From positions 1,636,001 to 1,700,000 of the forward strand of contig NZ_CP028083.1 in assembly GCF_005491425.1 (NCBI RefSeq): a DNA stretch of 64,000 nucleotides, in the 5' to 3' direction. The position numbers were made by a program, and so were the translations under genes. Source of the stretch: Lysinibacillus sp. SGAir0095 (GTDB lineage Bacteria; Bacillota; Bacilli; Bacillales_A; Planococcaceae). Shown piece after piece: positions 53,202-62,348 of the stretch. The stretch's first letter is position 1. The number at the start of each line of letters is the position of its first letter. The notes under the pieces were generated by a model, which was not told the DNA's origin, searched no databases, and was given only the letters and a program-made list of their open reading frames with translations.

Positions 53202-55415
53202 ATGAAAATCAGTTTTTCCAAGGTGCTGGTGTTCAGTTTTGTGGGGATAATTATTATTGCTGGTCTTGCTTTTTATGCGGGAGTCCTAACAAAAAAGAGT
53301 TTGGAAGATAGCTATGCCGATGAAGAGGGGACAGGATTTGTCATAAAGACACCTATTGAAGATCAAGCGGAAAACAATGGAAAAAGCCCTAGTCAGCCTC
53401 AAATCAAAGTAGACTATGCAAAAGAAGAATGGATAACACATGGTGGAGATTACTACAATCGTCGATTCTCTGAGCTTGATCAAGTTAACCTTGAGACGAT
53501 TAAAGATCTGCAACCAGAGTGGGTTACAAGCTTAGGTTCTAGTTTAGATATGAAGTTTTCTGGAGAAGCAACCCCAATTGTAGTGGATGGTGTGATGTAT
53601 ATTGCAACAGCTGAAAATGATATTTTAGCGTTAGATGCAAAAACGGGAGAAAAAGTATGGGAATACCGGCCAGAGATTGAACAAAAGCTGGATACAGTTT
53701 GTTGTGGTTGGACTACAAGAGGAGTAGCTGTAGCTGATGGGAAAGTGTTTGCTGGCCTATTAGACGCTAGATTAATAGCATTAGATCAAAAAACAGGAGA
53801 GTTACTTTGGGAAACAGAAGTCGCTGATTGGGAAGAAGGCTATACGATTACTAGTGCTCCTCTTTTTTATAATGGGAAAGTATACACGGGTGTAGCTGGA
53901 GGAGAGTATGGAATTCGGGGTAGAATTATGGCCTATGATGCTGAATACGGTCATGAGGTATGGCGATGGTATTCAATTCCTGCACCATACGAAGAAAATG
54001 GAGATACTTGGCCAGATGATGAAAATAAAAATTGGCTACATGGTGGTGCCCCAATTTGGAACACACCTGCAGTGGACCCAGAGCTAGGATATATTTACTT
54101 TGTAACGGGCAATACTTCTCCTGATTTAGATGGAAGTAAGAGGGAAGGGGATAACCTATATGCCAATTCCATTCTTGCATTAAATGCTGAAACCGGCGAG
54201 TATGTTTGGCATTTCCAACAAGTTCATCACGATATATGGGACTTGGATCCGACAAATCCAGTAATATTATTTGATGTGGAAATCAACGGTGAAACAAGAA
54301 AAGCTCTTGGAGAAGCTGGTAAGACGGGCTGGATCTATTTCTTGGATCGAACAAACGGAGAACCGTTAATCGGCATCGAAGAAAAAGAGGTGCCACAGCT
54401 CGCAGAACAAAAGACCTCACCAACACAGCCATTTCCTATTGGTGATTCCTTTGTGCCTCAAGAAGTGACAGAAGAAGATGTAGAACGAGATTTAAGTGAA
54501 GATTTTGAAGGAGAAATCGGATCCATTTTCACTCCATTCTGGGAAGAGCCAATTACTTTAAAACCATCTGCATTCGGTGGAGCAAACTGGCCGCCATCAG
54601 CTTACTCACCAGAAACAGAGTACTTTTATGTTATAGGAACAGATGGTTATATTGCGTTATCACGTATGGATGAGGATATTTATGAAGAAGGTTCTATGTA
54701 TATAGGTAGTATTATGGTTCCGGTTTCGGATGCACCAACTAGAGGTACAATTACTGCTATGGATGTAAAAACTAACACAATTGCATGGCAAGTTGTTTGG
54801 GATGCTAATGCATATTCAGGTGTTCTAGCAACAGCTGGTGACTTAATATTTGTTGGTCATAACGATGGTCGACTCATTGCATTTAATGCAAAAACTGGTG
54901 AAGAAGTTTGGAGCTATAAAACTGATGCAGGGGCAAATGCTCCTTCCGTAACGTATGAAATTAATGGGGAACAATATCTTTCAATTTTTGCTGCAGGTAA
55001 CTCTTTAGCAGGTTCGGTTCATGGAGATAAAGTGTACACGTTTAAACTTAATGGCAGCTGGGATGGAACACCAATTGATGCTTCAGAAAGTAGTAGTGTT
55101 GAAGCCGGTGAGGAAGTCGTAACTACTGAAGAACCAGCAGAATCGGATACAACTGGGGATACAAGTGACCCATATGAAGTTGGGCTTTCCATTTATGAGG
55201 GGAACTGCTTATCCTGTCACGGCAGTATGGGTGAAAATGGCCATAATGGACCGAATCTTCAACTAAGTAAGCTTGCTGAAAACCAAGAAGATGTTATTGA
55301 AAGAATAAAAAATGGCGGTTCCACAATGCCAGCCTTTGGTCAAATATTAACTGAAGAGGAAATCGAGGAAGTTGCACGTTACGTGAATGAAGTTTTATCG
55401 AAAGCAGATGAATGA
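53202..55415 (+). CDS. PQQ-dependent quinohemoprotein dehydrogenase, membrane anchored
   Basis: A 737-residue protein. An N-terminal membrane anchor (residues ~8-28) is followed by an eight-bladed PQQ propeller (~75-630), a Ser/Glu/Thr linker and a cytochrome c domain with CLSCH (Cys669, Cys672, His673). Key PQQ and Ca2+ features are present: vicinal Cys167-Cys168, GGEYGIRG (the Glu), VTGNTSPD (the Asn), HHDIWDLD (catalytic Asp), KTGWIYFLDR and GANWPPSAY. It should oxidise an alcohol or similar substrate outside the membrane and pass electrons through its heme to the respiratory chain. Such enzymes are typical of Proteobacteria and rare in Bacillales. No PQQ biosynthesis gene is seen. GGGGGGAG precedes the ATG. 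Confidence 0.88.
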   Translation: MKISFSKVLVFSFVGIIIIAGLAFYAGVLTKKSLEDSYADEEGTGFVIKTPIEDQAENNGKSPSQPQIKVDYAKEEWITHGGDYYNRRFSELDQVNLETIKDLQPEWVTSLGSSLDMKFSGEATPIVVDGVMYIATAENDILALDAKTGEKVWEYRPEIEQKLDTVCCGWTTRGVAVADGKVFAGLLDARLIALDQKTGELLWETEVADWEEGYTITSAPLFYNGKVYTGVAGGEYGIRGRIMAYDAEYGHEVWRWYSIPAPYEENGDTWPDDENKNWLHGGAPIWNTPAVDPELGYIYFVTGNTSPDLDGSKREGDNLYANSILALNAETGEYVWHFQQVHHDIWDLDPTNPVILFDVEINGETRKALGEAGKTGWIYFLDRTNGEPLIGIEEKEVPQLAEQKTSPTQPFPIGDSFVPQEVTEEDVERDLSEDFEGEIGSIFTPFWEEPITLKPSAFGGANWPPSAYSPETEYFYVIGTDGYIALSRMDEDIYEEGSMYIGSIMVPVSDAPTRGTITAMDVKTNTIAWQVVWDANAYSGVLATAGDLIFVGHNDGRLIAFNAKTGEEVWSYKTDAGANAPSVTYEINGEQYLSIFAAGNSLAGSVHGDKVYTFKLNGSWDGTPIDASESSSVEAGEEVVTTEEPAESDTTGDTSDPYEVGLSIYEGNCLSCHGSMGENGHNGPNLQLSKLAENQEDVIERIKNGGSTMPAFGQILTEEEIEEVARYVNEVLSKADE

Positions 55416-55446
55416 TTAAAGACCACAGCCTCAAAATACCCACAAC

Positions 55447-55490
55447 AAAAGCGCTCGGAATACAATTAAAATCCAAGCGCTTTTATTTCT
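55447..55490. terminator. bidirectional terminator between PQQ gene and ypjC-like gene
   Basis: A 12-bp stem with one mismatch (55447-55458 with 55473-55484); A-run before and T-run after, so it can end transcription from both convergent genes. Confidence 0.8.
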
Positions 55491-55511
55491 CTCAAAAGAG
55501 TTTACATCTTG

Positions 55512-56360
55512 CTACTCGTCAATTCTAAATCCTTCGCCAGTGACATCATTTACATCAATTATCGAAACAAATGCATTTGGATCGATGGACCGGATGATTG
55601 ATTTTAGTCGTACTAACTCATTACGAGCGACAATACAGTAAAGTACATCCTTCGATTGCTTTGTATAATGCCCATATCCATGGAAAACGGTAATCCCGCG
55701 TTCCATTCTTTCAGAAATCACATTCGCAATCTCATCTGGATTACTTGAAATGATTAAGGCTGCTTTTGCAGAATATGCACCTTCTTGTACCATATCGATT
55801 ACTCTAGCCCCAACGAATACAGCCACGAGTGTGTACATCATGGAACGTGCATCCAAGAATGTTAGCCAAGATGCAAAAATAACAAAAGCATCAAATAAGA
55901 ACATAGTACGGCCCATACTCCAACCAACATGCTTATTTGTTACACGGGCGATAATATCCACCCCACCTGTAGTACCTCCACATCTGAAAATAATTCCAAG
56001 TCCAACCCCAACGAAAACACCTGCAAATAAGGCTGCTAAAAATAAGTCGTCTTGAAGATTCAATGATACTTCGTAAACTTGGAATATACGTAAGAAAATT
56101 GATACAGCAACTGTTCCAATAATTGTGTAGATAAATTCTTTACGACCGAATTGTTTCCATCCCAAGATAAACATAGGGATATTAAGGACAATATTCATAA
56201 TTGCCGGGTCCCAATGTAAAGTAAAATATAAAATTAACGTAATTCCGCTGAAGCCACCTTCACCGAGTTCGTTTTGCATATTAAAGTGTACAAAACCAAA
56301 ACTATAAATGGCTGCACCTAATAATATTCCGATAATATTTTTTACTTTTAAGCCTTTCAA
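55512..56360 (-). CDS. ypjC: YitT/YpjC family membrane protein (DUF2179)
   Basis: A 282-residue protein with about five N-terminal membrane helices (to residue ~185) and a C-terminal DUF2179 cytoplasmic domain (~205-282, ending with FVSIIDVNDVTGEGF). On the minus strand GGAGGT (+ strand 56368-56373) lies 7 nt before TTG 56360, so I prefer that start to an ATG at 56384, which precedes the site. Its place between ypjA and dapB matches ypjC of B. subtilis. Function is unknown; members are proposed transporters. Confidence 0.82.
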   Translation of the reverse strand: MKGLKVKNIIGILLGAAIYSFGFVHFNMQNELGEGGFSGITLILYFTLHWDPAIMNIVLNIPMFILGWKQFGRKEFIYTIIGTVAVSIFLRIFQVYEVSLNLQDDLFLAALFAGVFVGVGLGIIFRCGGTTGGVDIIARVTNKHVGWSMGRTMFLFDAFVIFASWLTFLDARSMMYTLVAVFVGARVIDMVQEGAYSAKAALIISSNPDEIANVISERMERGITVFHGYGHYTKQSKDVLYCIVARNELVRLKSIIRSIDPNAFVSIIDVNDVTGEGFRIDE

Positions 56361-56818
56361 AAAAAAACCTCCAAACATTAACAATAAATATTTTCTTTAC
56401 TATACATTAATTACCACTAATTATAGGTTCACTATATTATGTTGTATTTTTCTTCTTTTGACAACATAGCCCTTTATTATATACGATGATAGTAGGTGCG
56501 TGGTATGATGTCGAGTGAGAGTTGTATGATGTAAAATTACCGAAAAAAGTTGACGAATACATAGTAAATTTCACGAAATTTGTTTTCGCTGTTAACCAAG
56601 ACATCTGGTAGTTTTGGAGGGAAAATATCAGCATGACTAGCCTTAATAGAATTCTTTCTTATTAAATCAAGAATACAAATTGCACAATTAGGAGATTTTT
56701 TCTTCTATCTAGTATGTTATACAAATGCTGAAGGTATCCAACCAGTTGACACATTTCATAGCAAATAAATTATTTTTGTTATAGAGAATAGATTTTGTAC
56801 ACGAAAGGATGAGTAATT
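56361..56818. other. divergent intergenic region between ypjC and dapB
   Basis: 458 nt of AT-rich DNA with no supported gene. A good -35, TTGACA, is at 56746-56751, with only poor -10 matches 16-18 nt later (AATTAT or TTATTT); it may drive dapB. In B. subtilis ypjD lies here; it is absent. Confidence 0.45.
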
Positions 56819-57613
56819 ATGATACGAGTAGCTATTGCAGGTAGTAGAGGGAAAATGGGGTCTGAAGCAGTAAAAACAGTATGTAATCGTGCTGGTTTAG
56901 AGCTTGTGGCAGCATTAGATTACAAGCATGTAGGGGATAGCTTAGCTGAGCTAGAAATGTTTCCTTCCAATTTAGATGTTCCGATTTATACGAACTTAAC
57001 TCAGTTAATCACTGAAACTAAACCGGATGTACTAATTGACTTAACAAATCCACATTCTGTATATGAGCATACAAAAGAAGCGATGTTACATAATGTAAGA
57101 ACAGTTGTTGGTACTACAGGTTTTACAGATGAACAACTAGAAGAGCTAAAGAATCTTGCAAAAATCAGTAAGGTAGGATGTATCATAGCACCAAACTTTG
57201 CGATAGGTGCTGTATTAATGATGAAGTTTGCAAAAGAAGCTGCGAAATATTTGCCACATGTTGAAATTATTGAATTGCATCATGACCGTAAATTGGATGC
57301 TCCTTCAGGAACAGGAAAGAAAACAGCTCAAATGATTGCCGAAGTACGTGAAGCAACGAAACAGGGGCACGAATTTGAAACAGAAACGATGCCTGGTGCA
57401 AGAGGTGCAGATTTTGAAGGTATGCGCATTCACTCAGTTCGTTTGCCTGGGTTAGTAGCCCATCAAGAGGTTTTATTTGGTGGTGAAGGGCAAATGCTTA
57501 CTATTCGTCATGATTCCTATAATCGAGAATCCTTTATGGGTGGAGTAGTATTTTGTGTTGAAAAAGTGATGACAATGGAAGAATTAGTATACGGTTTAGA
57601 AAATATCCTATAA
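56819..57613 (+). CDS. dapB: 4-hydroxy-tetrahydrodipicolinate reductase
   Basis: A 264-residue NAD(P)H-dependent enzyme of lysine and meso-diaminopimelate synthesis. The cofactor motif AGSRGKMGS is at residues 7-15; [15 protein letters not shown] carries the catalytic His pair and Lys. GAAAGGATGAG precedes the ATG. It starts the conserved run dapB-mgsA-bshA-cca-birA. Confidence 0.96.
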   Translation: MIRVAIAGSRGKMGSEAVKTVCNRAGLELVAALDYKHVGDSLAELEMFPSNLDVPIYTNLTQLITETKPDVLIDLTNPHSVYEHTKEAMLHNVRTVVGTTGFTDEQLEELKNLAKISKVGCIIAPNFAIGAVLMMKFAKEAAKYLPHVEIIELHHDRKLDAPSGTGKKTAQMIAEVREATKQGHEFETETMPGARGADFEGMRIHSVRLPGLVAHQEVLFGGEGQMLTIRHDSYNRESFMGGVVFCVEKVMTMEELVYGLENIL

Positions 57614-57628
57614 GAATGGAGATTTAAC

Positions 57629-58033
57629 ATGAAAATTGCTCTAATTGCACATGATCGTAAAAAAGATAGTCTAGTTGAATTTGCAATTGCATATAAAGAG
57701 ATATTGTCTGAACACGATTTATTTGCAACAGGTACAACTGGACAGCGAATTCACGATGAGGTAGGTTTAAATCTGACAAGATTTCGTTCAGGTCCATTGG
57801 GTGGCGATCAGCAAATTGGTTCGATGATAGCTAATAATGATATGGATATGGTTATTTTCTTCCGAGATCCATTAACTGCACAGCCACATGAACCAGATGT
57901 GACGGCACTAGTTCGACTATGCGATGTTTACCATATCCCTTTAGCAACGAACATGGGAACTGCCGAGATCTTACTTAAAGGTCTACAAGAAGGATTTGTG
58001 GATTGGCGATTAATACAGGAAAGACGAAAATAA
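57629..58033 (+). CDS. mgsA: methylglyoxal synthase
   Basis: A 134-residue enzyme that turns dihydroxyacetone phosphate into methylglyoxal and phosphate. [10 protein letters not shown] at the N-terminus, [22 protein letters not shown] and the catalytic Asp in IFFRDPL are conserved. It follows dapB by 15 nt. After it the next gene is bshA; bshB1, which lies between them in B. subtilis, is missing. Confidence 0.96.
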   Translation: MKIALIAHDRKKDSLVEFAIAYKEILSEHDLFATGTTGQRIHDEVGLNLTRFRSGPLGGDQQIGSMIANNDMDMVIFFRDPLTAQPHEPDVTALVRLCDVYHIPLATNMGTAEILLKGLQEGFVDWRLIQERRK

Positions 58034-58225
58034 TATTGATTAAAAATATTTAACTTTTGCATTAAAAATATTTGTTAATTATCTAAATATAAAGAACTTC
58101 TGGCGGATGCTTGGTTCAATTATTATGAACAATAAGGCATATATGAATCTACACATATTTGATTAATTAATTTGTTTTCAATGATTAAAGTAATTAATTA
58201 TTTGGATAGAGAGGATGAACGTCGG

Positions 58226-59362
58226 ATGAGAAAGTTGAAAATAGGAATTACATGTTATCCAACAGTTGGTGGTTCAGGAGTTCTTGCAACCGAGCTAGGA
58301 AAAATGCTTGCAGAAAGAGGACATGAAATTCATTTCATAACATCTAGTGTTCCTTTTCGATTAAATAAAATTTACCCTAATGTATTTTTCCATGAAGTCG
58401 AAGTAAATAACTACTCCGTGTTTCAATACCCTCCATACGATATTGCTTTGGCAAGTAAGATGGCGGATGTAATAAAAGAAAAGAAATTAGATGTATTACA
58501 TGTACATTATGCCATCCCACATGCTGTTTGTGCGGTGCTTGCTCGTGAAATGAGCGGAGAGAATATTGGAATTGTTACAACCCTACATGGAACAGACATT
58601 TCGGTGTTAGGTCAGGATTCGACAATGACTCAAGCGATAAAATATGGAATTGAGAAGTCCGATATTGTGACGGCTGTTTCTGACGCCTTAAAAGAACAAA
58701 CGTATCAATTAATTGGTACAAAGAAAGAAATTGATACTGTTTATAATTTCGTTGACGAGTCTGAATTTAAGCCTTTGGATTCTAGTAATTTAAAAGCTCA
58801 GTATGGGATTCGTGAAAATGAACGAGTTCTAATCCATGTATCAAACTTCAGAAAAATAAAAAATTTACCGGATATCATCGATACTTTCCTTAAAGTTCGT
58901 GAAGAGATGCCTGCAAAACTTCTCCTTGTAGGAGATGGGCCTGAAAAGCAAAGAATGGTGGATTATATAAAGACTTCACCATTTAAAGAAGATATATTAT
59001 TTTTGGGGAAACAAGAGAATGTGGCAGAGTTATTTGGTTTGAGTGACTTAAAATTATTAATGTCCCAAACCGAGTCATTCGGATTAGTATTATTGGAAGG
59101 AATGGCCTGTGGTGTGCCAGGAATAGGTACAAATGTTGGTGGGATTCCCGAAGTAATTCAACATGGTGAAAATGGGTTTATTGTAGAACTTGGTGATACC
59201 GAGGGAGCTGCTAAGTACGCAATTGAATTATTAAAGGATGAAGAGAAGTTAATCCAATTCCGACAAGCTGCCCTTTCTTCCATTCAAACGAAATTTCTAG
59301 CGAAACCGATAATTGATCATTATGAACAACTTTATGAACGATTGGTGGCTCTGCGAGTATGA
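58226..59362 (+). CDS. bshA: bacillithiol synthesis glycosyltransferase BshA
   Basis: A 378-residue GT4 glycosyltransferase that joins GlcNAc to L-malate, the first step of bacillithiol synthesis. It has CYPTVGGSGVLATELG near the N-terminus and the GT-B C-terminal donor site QTESFGLVLLEGMACGVP. ATG 58226 (GAGAGGATG upstream) gives the B. subtilis length; an earlier ATG at 58172 would add 18 atypical residues. It overlaps cca by 4 nt. Confidence 0.95.
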   Translation: MRKLKIGITCYPTVGGSGVLATELGKMLAERGHEIHFITSSVPFRLNKIYPNVFFHEVEVNNYSVFQYPPYDIALASKMADVIKEKKLDVLHVHYAIPHAVCAVLAREMSGENIGIVTTLHGTDISVLGQDSTMTQAIKYGIEKSDIVTAVSDALKEQTYQLIGTKKEIDTVYNFVDESEFKPLDSSNLKAQYGIRENERVLIHVSNFRKIKNLPDIIDTFLKVREEMPAKLLLVGDGPEKQRMVDYIKTSPFKEDILFLGKQENVAELFGLSDLKLLMSQTESFGLVLLEGMACGVPGIGTNVGGIPEVIQHGENGFIVELGDTEGAAKYAIELLKDEEKLIQFRQAALSSIQTKFLAKPIIDHYEQLYERLVALRV

Positions 59363-60543
59363 AAGTAAGCAACGATTGGCGTGTTGCATTACGCGTAATT
59401 GACAGGATTGAAAAAAGTGGTTTTGAAGCGGTCATTGTTGGTGGTGCTGTACGAGATCATCTATTGCAAAGACAAATCAATGATGTTGACGTTGCAACAA
59501 GTGCCTTGCCTTCAGAAGTGAAAGAGATATTTTCTTCAACAGTAGATGTCGGTATTGAGCACGGAACTGTTTTAGTGTTGGATGAAGGGGAACCGATTGA
59601 AGTAACTACCTATCGAACTGAAGGTACATATAGTGACTATCGTAGACCAGAAGAAGTAGCATTTGTTCGAAACCTTGAGGAAGACTTACAACGAAGAGAC
59701 TTCACGATAAATGCGATGGCTTTTACAAAAGATGGTCAGATTATTGATTTATTTGGCGGTAAAGAGGATATTGAAAACAAGGTGATTCGCGCAGTAGGTA
59801 ATCCGAATGTCCGATTTCGTGAGGATGCCCTCCGAATGTTAAGGGCAATCCGTTTTAGTGCACAGCTAGGTTTTTCTATCGAAGAAGAGACTTTAAAAGC
59901 AATTCAAATTGATAGTGATTTAATAGATTTTATAGCTAATGAACGAATTGCAATGGAAATAGCGAAGATTTGGAAAAGCAAATACGTTAATTACGGTCTA
60001 CAGTTATTAATTGAGAGCAACTTGACGAAATATTTAGTCGGAAATTTTGCAGAGCAGCTAGACTATTGGCGCACATTTAAAGCTGAAAAATCTGAGGTCG
60101 GATGGGCTTATTTATGTCTGCTCAATCGACAAGAAATACAAAATATAATCGATTTCTATCGTCTGTCGAATAAGGAAAAAAATTATATTCGTAGTGTGCT
60201 AAATGCTTTTGATGCACTTCGACAAAAGTGGACAGCGATGGATTACTTTTCATATGAGCTTGAAATTTTAGAAACGGCTTATCATTTTGCGAGATGGCAG
60301 AATGTGAAGCTGCCTTTTGAAAAGGAAGACATACAAGTAGTTAAAAATAACTTACCGATTAAATCGATTGAAGAACTAGCTATTAACGGAAATCATTTGA
60401 TGGCTTGGACCACTAGAAAAAGAGGGCCGTGGATTAAAGTTGCATTAGATGCTGCGATAATTGCTGTTTTAAATGGATATGTAGAAAATGACGTAGACAA
60501 ATTGAAGGAATGGTTCTTAAATGACTTTATCAATGAAGGATAA
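59359..60543 (+). CDS. cca: CCA-adding tRNA nucleotidyltransferase
   Basis: A 394-residue class II enzyme that adds or repairs the CCA end of tRNAs. The nucleotidyltransferase motif GGAVRDHLL (from residue 28) with DVDVAT (residues 42-47), RRDFTINAMAF and RFREDALRMLRAIRF are visible, followed by the helical C-terminal body. It overlaps bshA at its start and birA at its end (23 nt), so the three are coupled. Confidence 0.95.
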   Translation: MKVSNDWRVALRVIDRIEKSGFEAVIVGGAVRDHLLQRQINDVDVATSALPSEVKEIFSSTVDVGIEHGTVLVLDEGEPIEVTTYRTEGTYSDYRRPEEVAFVRNLEEDLQRRDFTINAMAFTKDGQIIDLFGGKEDIENKVIRAVGNPNVRFREDALRMLRAIRFSAQLGFSIEEETLKAIQIDSDLIDFIANERIAMEIAKIWKSKYVNYGLQLLIESNLTKYLVGNFAEQLDYWRTFKAEKSEVGWAYLCLLNRQEIQNIIDFYRLSNKEKNYIRSVLNAFDALRQKWTAMDYFSYELEILETAYHFARWQNVKLPFEKEDIQVVKNNLPIKSIEELAINGNHLMAWTTRKRGPWIKVALDAAIIAVLNGYVENDVDKLKEWFLNDFINEG

Positions 60544-61507
60544 AATATTAAAACGTTTCCTTCTAGCTTCAGGGGAGCCTATTTCAGGTCAGCATTTAGC
60601 AGATGAATTAGGAATCTCTCGTACAGCAGTCTGGAAACATTTACAGACTTTACAAGAGGATGGGTATACCTTTGATACGATTAAGAAAAAAGGCTATCTA
60701 TTAACAAATAAACCAGACAGGGTGGATGCGGCGAGTATAGCTTCCTTTTTGTCTTCGGATAGATTTGGTCAGACAATTGAATACTTTGAAGAGTGTGCCT
60801 CTACACAAACAATTGCACATGAATTAGCACGAAATGGTGCAAAGGATGGAACAGTTGTCATTGCGGAGACCCAAACGGATGGAAAAGGACGAATGAGCCG
60901 GCCGTGGGAATCGACAAAAGGGAAGGGCATCTGGATGACGGTAATTATCAAACCAGATGTATTACCACACCAGGCGCCACAATTTACATTAGTTGCAGCA
61001 GTATCAATTGTAAATGCAATTAAATCACTCTACAGCAATTTTACTCCGGTTATTAAATGGCCTAATGATATTTTGATAAATGGTCTGAAATGTACTGGAA
61101 TTTTAACCGAAATGATTGCAGAAATGGATCGAGTGCAAGCGTTACTGATAGGGATTGGAATCAATGTCAATCAACAGCGAAACGACTTTCCTGACACACT
61201 TCATTCGATTGCGACTTCTTTAAGTATTGAGGAAAATAAGTTACTAAACCGTGCTGAGCTTGTGGGAACAATCTTAAACTACCTAGAGAATTATAGCGAT
61301 TTGTATATATCGGAAGGCTTTAGCCCCATTAAAAAGCTCTGGGAAGAAGCATCAGGAACAATTGGTAAACAAATTAAAGCAACAACACTGACAGAAGTAA
61401 TTCAAGGAAAAGCAATCGGTATAACTGAATCCGGTGTCCTTGAAATACAACTTGAGAATGGTGAAATTCGAAGTATCTATTCTGCAGATATTGAAGTGAA
61501 GGAATAA
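60521..61507 (+). CDS. birA: biotin repressor / biotin-protein ligase
   Basis: A 328-residue bifunctional protein. An N-terminal winged helix (~residues 5-65, ISGQHLADELGISRTAVWKH) is followed by the biotin-protein ligase domain with ETQTDGKGRMSRPWES and IKWPNDI, and a C-terminal SH3-like part. It biotinylates carboxylases and represses biotin genes. It starts inside the end of cca. Confidence 0.95.
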   Translation: MTLSMKDKILKRFLLASGEPISGQHLADELGISRTAVWKHLQTLQEDGYTFDTIKKKGYLLTNKPDRVDAASIASFLSSDRFGQTIEYFEECASTQTIAHELARNGAKDGTVVIAETQTDGKGRMSRPWESTKGKGIWMTVIIKPDVLPHQAPQFTLVAAVSIVNAIKSLYSNFTPVIKWPNDILINGLKCTGILTEMIAEMDRVQALLIGIGINVNQQRNDFPDTLHSIATSLSIEENKLLNRAELVGTILNYLENYSDLYISEGFSPIKKLWEEASGTIGKQIKATTLTEVIQGKAIGITESGVLEIQLENGEIRSIYSADIEVKE

Positions 61508-61527
61508 GTTTAATAATTTTTTAAAAT

Positions 61528-61577
61528 AAAACTCTTTTTCATAGGTGAATTATCACTAATGGAATAGAGTTTTTTTG
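61528..61577 (+). terminator. intrinsic terminator after birA
   Basis: AAACTCT pairs with AGAGT plus following T; inside, TTCATAGGTGA pairs with TCACTAATGGAA. Seven T follow. Confidence 0.8.
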
Positions 61578-61766
61578 TTGTTTAGTTGAAAAGTCCCGTG
61601 AGGATAAATTATTGGAGTAATTCAATAGAATAAAATGTAAAAATATTCAAATAAATAATTATATTTTTACTATAAATATGGTATTTTCTCTTATAGATAG
61701 GAATATAATGGTAAGTAAAAGAGTCGTTAAAGTTATAAAATACTAGATTCGGGGTGGACTAGCTTT

Positions 61767-61892
61767 ATGAAAATGATCAGTTCGATGTTTTGTCGTATGC
61801 TTGGCTATCATAAATACAGTTATTTTACAGATCGTTGTGTCCGATGTGGGAAAGTACGCTCTTCAAATTCATCTTCTGCAGAAAATACATAA
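61767..61892 (+). CDS. 41-residue zinc-finger-like small protein
   Basis: ATG 61767 to TAA 61892, with GGGGTGG 9 nt upstream. The peptide has a Cys and His early (MFCRMLGYHKYSYF) and a CVRCGK knuckle (Cys24, Cys27), the arrangement of DUF1660-like small proteins that fold around one zinc ion. It stands alone between two terminators. Function is unknown. Confidence 0.65.
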   Translation: MKMISSMFCRMLGYHKYSYFTDRCVRCGKVRSSNSSSAENT

Positions 61893-61924
61893 GCAACAAT
61901 GAATTTTAACAAAAAATGAATTAG

Positions 61925-61960
61925 CCCTTCCATTAAGAAATTATTATGGAAGGGTTTTAT
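61925..61960 (+). terminator. intrinsic terminator after small protein
   Basis: A perfect 9-bp stem (61925-61933 with 61946-61954), a 12-nt loop and T residues. Confidence 0.85.
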
Positions 61961-62063
61961 TATGGAGAAGATTTACTGACCTTTAAACCATATACAATAT
62001 AAAAATAATCTTTAAAATTCATAGATATATGTGTACGTTTTATTGAAAACTTGTTATAGTAGC

Positions 62064-62230
62064 GGTATGGACAGTATCATTCCTTGAACTGTACCTTTTT
62101 AAATGTTAATAACTAAAAAGATCTGCCTTGATCTAATGAAAGACAGGGACGGAAGAAAACAACTGCGTTATTATTTGAGTTTTAACAACGCAATCCTTCT
62201 GTCTATTTTTACAGACAGAGGGATTTTTTT
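62064..62230 (+). ncRNA. structured 5' leader of panBC, candidate pan-type RNA / attenuator
   Basis: Several helices precede panB: GGTA(bulge TGGA)CAGT with ACTGTACC (62064-62095); AGATC-GATCT (62119-62134); AGACAG (62141-62146) with CTGTCT (62199-62204), enclosing TGCGTT-AACGCA (62164-62169 with 62187-62192). The 3' side of the AGACAG helix is also the 5' side of a strong terminator, so the two structures exclude each other. The published pan RNA motif lies upstream of panB in Firmicutes and this may be a copy; I could not match it to the consensus. Confidence 0.55.
62193..62230 (+). terminator. terminator inside panBC leader
   Basis: ATCCTTCTGTCT (62193-62204) pairs with AGACAGAGGGAT (62213-62224), with one mismatch; seven T follow. 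It lies 119 nt before panB and does not end any upstream gene, which points to attenuation. Confidence 0.8.
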
Positions 62231-62348
62231 ATGCTGAGGAATCCGTTCTAGTACTGGCCCTTAGTATAAGAGAAAAACATCGATTATCGCTGATTTTTCG
62301 ATAATATGTTCTTCTCATGTTTTCTTCTTAAAAAAGGAGGAGAAAATG

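Noticed and set aside
56437-56634. 65-residue minus-strand frame between ypjC and dapB
   Set aside because: Low-complexity Ser/Thr/Asn-rich translation, no ribosome-binding site, no recognisable features.
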